A stretch of DNA of 7,281 bases from NCBI GenBank assembly GCA_031275595.1, contig JAISOO010000009.1, forward strand, positions 1 to 7,281. The letters are read 5' to 3'. How positions within the stretch are numbered: the stretch's first letter is position 1; the number at the start of each line of letters is the position of its first letter. This document shows positions 5,842 through 7,281 of the stretch, piece by piece. The notes under the pieces are model-generated. The model was not told the origin of the DNA and made no database searches. It saw nothing but the letters and a program-made list of their open reading frames with translations. This DNA comes from Spirochaetaceae bacterium. GTDB taxonomy: Bacteria; Spirochaetota; Spirochaetia; Treponematales; Breznakiellaceae. Position numbers and translations under genes: made by a program.

Positions 5842-5960
5842 AATGTAAAGGCACGGCAATGCGGCGCCGTGATCCAGGCATTTTGCATGGGAGCGTTTTT
5901 AACTGATGAACAACTGGCAGCCTGAATATGTTTCACATGAAACATATTCAGGCTGGTACT
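5842..5960 (+). repeat. Direct repeat 1 flanking the transposase-like gene, ends in parS palindrome
   Basis: It shares an ordered set of blocks with 6714-6839: AATGTAA, AGGC, GCAAT, CGTGATCCA, CATT, TTTAACTGATGA, CAA, TGGC, a parS-centred palindrome, then GGTACT. Spacers between blocks have diverged and contain small indels, so the duplication is old. Same orientation as repeat 2; the gene at 6097-6627 lies between them. Confidence 0.7.
5918..5955. promoter_or_regulatory. parS-like palindrome 1
   Basis: A 38-bp palindrome broken only at the two central bases. Its core TGTTTCACATGAAACA (5929-5944) differs from the ParB-binding consensus TGTTTCACGTGAAACA at one central base. Outside the core, the arms CAGCCTGAATA and TATTCAGGCTG are fully complementary. 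parS sites need only the 16-bp core, so the long arms are extra. Confidence 0.7.
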
Positions 5961-6020
5961 ATGATTTGATTGGAAAACCAGGTCTATATACCGGAGCTTG
6001 CACTAAACTTGACCCGCAAT

Positions 6021-6066
6021 TCAGGGGGCCTTTCAGGACGAATTTTCCCCCCTGAGGGAACTTTTT
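6021..6066 (+). terminator. Terminator-like hairpin upstream of the transposase-like gene
   Basis: TCAGGGGG (6021-6028) pairs with CCCCCTGA (6048-6055) around a 19-base loop, followed after six bases by TTTTTT (6061-6066). It could end a transcript entering from the left and insulate the next gene, or be part of that gene's leader. Confidence 0.35.
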
Positions 6067-6096
6067 TCTCTATTCTTTGTCGTTCACTAAAGCAAA

Positions 6097-6627
6097 ATGA
6101 CGAGTCAAGCCCATATACCTTGTATGAGATCATTACGCAAGCTGAAACAAGGGGTGTGGTACGAGATCCGTACCCGCATCAACAACCGGGAACCGCTCTT
6201 CCGCCGGTATAAGGCCCTGGCGCTTTTTGCCCGGGTGTTCGGTGAAACCAAGAGCCGGTTCGACTTCGCGATTCAGGGGCTGCGCCTGGAGGATGACTGG
6301 CTGTGGTTTTATATCAAGCCGGCGGACGGGCTGGAGCTTCCGGCGATCATGCAGTGGCTGAAGCAGACCTTTGCCCAGCGGTACAACCGGCTGGCGGGGA
6401 GGATCGGCCACATCTGGGGGGACCGGTATTGGTCGCGGATTCTGGACGGGGAGCCAGAGTTGGCGGAAGAAGTGCCGGTTAGGGATCGGGGTGCGGCTTG
6501 GGAGCAAAGGGCGGCCGGGAACCTTGGGGTTTGGAACTATGGGGTCAGGCCCCAATGTGGGAAACCGGTGGTCAAAGCCGCTTTTTCCCCCAATTTCCCC
6601 CGGCTTCTAGCCCCCGCCCCCGGCTAA
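6097..6627 (+). CDS. Degenerate REP-associated (Y1/HUH-type) transposase-like protein
   Basis: This 176-residue frame starts at ATG 6097; ATG 6124 (MRSLRKLKQG) is equally possible, and neither has a clear ribosome-binding site. Residues ~19-116 follow the plan of REP-associated tyrosine transposases (RAYTs), single-strand DNA enzymes that recognise REP hairpins. WYEIRTRINNREPLF matches the family's YHVxxRxxNREPLF, the ALxLFARVF helix follows, then the helix IMQWLKQTFAQRYNR and the signature GRIGHIWGDRYWSRIL. The HxH metal-binding pair expected before the IKP motif is replaced by Trp68-Leu-Trp70, and the usual YH near the N-terminus is YE. The protein is therefore probably not a normal nuclease. 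It may be a binding-only, domesticated protein. The tail (~120-176) is low-complexity and contains a REP-type hairpin (6540-6554). Direct repeats flank it. Confidence 0.75.
   Translation: MTSQAHIPCMRSLRKLKQGVWYEIRTRINNREPLFRRYKALALFARVFGETKSRFDFAIQGLRLEDDWLWFYIKPADGLELPAIMQWLKQTFAQRYNRLAGRIGHIWGDRYWSRILDGEPELAEEVPVRDRGAAWEQRAAGNLGVWNYGVRPQCGKPVVKAAFSPNFPRLLAPAPG
6540..6554 (+). repeat. REP-like GGGGTCAGGCCCC hairpin inside the transposase-like gene
   Basis: TGGGG/CCCCA arms around TCAGG. The word is the same as in the arrays near 1400 and 3661-3930. It encodes part of the C-terminal tail (NYGVRPQC), outside the recognisable domain, so the tail may be derived from a repeat. Confidence 0.5.
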
Positions 6628-6713
6628 ATCTCCGGAAATCCACCACGGAGTCCGAGCCAACCGCCGTTTCCATCCCAAACAAAGCCGCCCAGGGGGGACA
6701 GATCCGTCCTAAA

Positions 6714-6839
6714 AATGTAACAGGCGCAGCAATTTTGTCGTCGTGATCCAAACATTCACCGTTGGCTTTGCGGAAAGCGGTTTAACTGATGAGCAATGGC
6801 CGGTCTGAATGTTTCACGTGAAACATTCAGACCGGTACT
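6714..6839 (+). repeat. Direct repeat 2 flanking the transposase-like gene, ends in parS palindrome
   Basis: Partner of 5842-5960, with the same block order from AATGTAA to GGTACT. It lies 87 bases after the end of the transposase-like gene and in the same orientation as repeat 1, so together they bound a unit of about 1 kb. Confidence 0.7.
6800..6835. promoter_or_regulatory. parS palindrome 2 (exact core)
   Basis: A perfect 36-bp palindrome with no central interruption. The core TGTTTCACGTGAAACA (6810-6825) is identical to the ParB-binding consensus. The arms CCGGTCTGAA and TTCAGACCGG differ from palindrome 1 by substitutions that occur on both sides together. Confidence 0.85.
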
Positions 6840-6887
6840 TTCCGTTCACTTCGTGGAGTTTGTGTGGGTCGCGGTTAAATTTCCTGA

Positions 6888-6921
6888 GGCATATAATGTT
6901 TCACGTGAAACATTATATGCC
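6888..6921. promoter_or_regulatory. parS palindrome 3 (exact core)
   Basis: A perfect 34-bp palindrome with the exact core TGTTTCACGTGAAACA (6897-6912) and AT-rich arms (GGCATATAA and complement) unrelated to those of copies 1 and 2. It lies 53 bases after palindrome 2 and is not part of the direct repeats. Confidence 0.85.
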
Positions 6922-6963
6922 CGCATCCCCAGCAAAATCATCATAATCGAAATCCAAGGCAGC

Positions 6964-6990
6964 TTTCCCAAAAACTGAAGCATTGGGAAA
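6964..6990. repeat. Hairpin repeat with CTGAAG loop, copy 3
   Basis: TTTCCCAA and TTGGGAAA (8 bp) enclose AAACTGAAGCA. It matches copy 1 at 1510-1536 apart from two bases in the inner right arm; the outer stem is mostly lost, with GTCAATTT remaining on the right. Confidence 0.6.
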
Positions 6991-7038
6991 ACGTCAATTT
7001 TTTCCGGAAAGAATGGAGCTGCGACTTCACGCGCCGGC

Positions 7039-7068
7039 TTGACAGGGTATGTAAATGGTGTGTATACG
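7039..7068 (+). promoter_or_regulatory. Sigma70-type promoter for the right-edge gene
   Basis: A perfect TTGACA (7039-7044) is followed after 18 bases by TATACG (7063-7068). An ATACG/CGTAT dyad (about 7064-7078) overlaps the -10 region and the probable start, and could be an operator; this is weak. Confidence 0.5.
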
Positions 7069-7118
7069 TTATTCGTATGTGCCGCGGATAAAAGTTTTTT
7101 GGAGAAGGAGCGGGCCCC

Positions 7119-7281
7119 ATGCGGGAAGTGCTAGAGCAAATCATGGCGCGTCACGCGGACAAGCAGGTGGCCGCCTTGTGCAAAAAATGCCTGAAAAAGC
7201 TGTCGTTCAAGAGCGGGACGGACGCAAACAACCTTTCCGGCCTGTGTTACCGGCTGTTCGTTCTGGATGACCGGGAGGCGG
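7119..7281 (+). CDS. Unrecognised protein, N-terminal 54 residues only (runs off right edge)
   Basis: ATG 7119 follows an excellent ribosome-binding site (GGAGAAGGAG, 8 bases away), and the frame stays open to the window edge. A second in-frame ATG at 7143 has no such site. There is no signal peptide, so the protein is probably cytoplasmic. The visible part is helical and basic: a CxxC pair (Cys21, Cys24) in ALCKKCLKKLS, then NLSGLCYRLFVLDDREAA, which resembles a TPR-like helix pair. I cannot name a family. It has its own promoter about 50 bases upstream of the start and is separated from the preceding gene by the parS palindromes. That it is a real gene is likely; function is unknown. Confidence 0.7.
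   Translation, partial: MREVLEQIMARHADKQVAALCKKCLKKLSFKSGTDANNLSGLCYRLFVLDDREA

Larger units (their letters stand above)
5664..6096. other. Intergenic region with inverted repeats and first parS unit
   Basis: It holds a hairpin right after the deacylase stop, a ~113-bp inverted-repeat element (5683-5795), the first direct repeat with its parS-like palindrome (5842-5960), and a terminator-like hairpin (6021-6055). A TTG-started frame at 5970-6212 has no ribosome-binding site and is not accepted as a gene. Confidence 0.55.
6628..7118. other. Intergenic region with two parS palindromes, no gene seen
   Basis: Positions 6628-6713 show no feature beyond short GC-rich dyads. Then come direct repeat 2 (6714-6839), a separate parS palindrome (6888-6921), a third CTGAAG hairpin (6964-6990) and the promoter of the right-edge gene. 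The frames through here start inside the palindromes (FHV/VSRE-type translations) and are not protein-like. Confidence 0.6.

Noticed and set aside
5745..5945. Minus-strand frame starting MFHVKH in the first palindrome
   Set aside because: The MFHVKH start is simply the translation of the parS core; no ribosome-binding site and GC-rich repeat content downstream.
5970..6212. 80-codon TTG-started frame before the transposase-like gene
   Set aside because: Rare start codon, no ribosome-binding site, and its second half overlaps the conserved start of the transposase-like protein in another frame.
5842..6921. Replication origin because of the clustered parS sites
   Set aside because: No DnaA-box cluster, AT-rich unwinding region or dnaA/dnaN/parAB genes are visible; parS sites can lie far from the origin.
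1..7281. tRNA or rRNA genes
   Set aside because: No TTC-arm (GGTTCGANTCC) in a cloverleaf context and no rRNA-like sequence was found on either strand by eye.

Overview
The window looks like an accessory, repeat-rich stretch of a moderately GC-rich bacterial chromosome. The best guess is a spirochaete of the Treponema type, for example a termite-gut treponeme. That guess rests on the style of the lipoproteins, the spacious intergenic regions filled with hairpin repeats, and the character of the REP-transposase-like gene; no marker gene settles it. Roughly 45% of the window is non-coding, which is unusually high for a bacterium.

Layout. Positions 1-779 (minus strand) hold the first 259 codons of a lipoprotein gene with a cadherin-like beta-sandwich region; it runs off the left edge. 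A ~1 kb intergenic region follows, with a good minus-strand promoter, a structured leader and several hairpin repeats. Positions 1830-3530 (plus) encode a large orphan lipoprotein. Positions 3531-4229 are a repeat field: a REP-like array, then a ~190 bp inverted-repeat element. Positions 4230-4730 (minus) encode a LysM lipoprotein. After another hairpin-rich gap comes a YbaK/EbsC-type aminoacyl-tRNA deacylase (5193-5663, plus). Positions 6097-6627 (plus) encode a small protein clearly built like a REP-associated (Y1/HUH) transposase but without the histidine pair. The right edge (7119-7281, plus) holds the start of an unrecognised gene with its own promoter.

The most interesting part is 5842-6921. 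The transposase-like gene lies between two diverged direct repeats of about 120 bp. Each ends in a 36-38 bp palindrome whose centre is the ParB-binding parS sequence (one exact, one with a single central difference). A third, 34 bp palindrome with an exact parS core and unrelated arms lies just downstream. The arms differ between copies but always stay self-complementary, so the hairpin or cruciform itself appears to be under selection. This suggests a REP/RAYT-like element whose hairpin contains, or mimics, parS.

Other repeats include a ~66 bp element in three copies (1391, 3738 and 3883), a scatter of GGGGTCAGRC words, and hairpins with conserved loops (CTGAAG or CGGTT) but changing stems. 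The three envelope lipoproteins and the deacylase show no shared pathway or operon; each gene appears to be separately transcribed.
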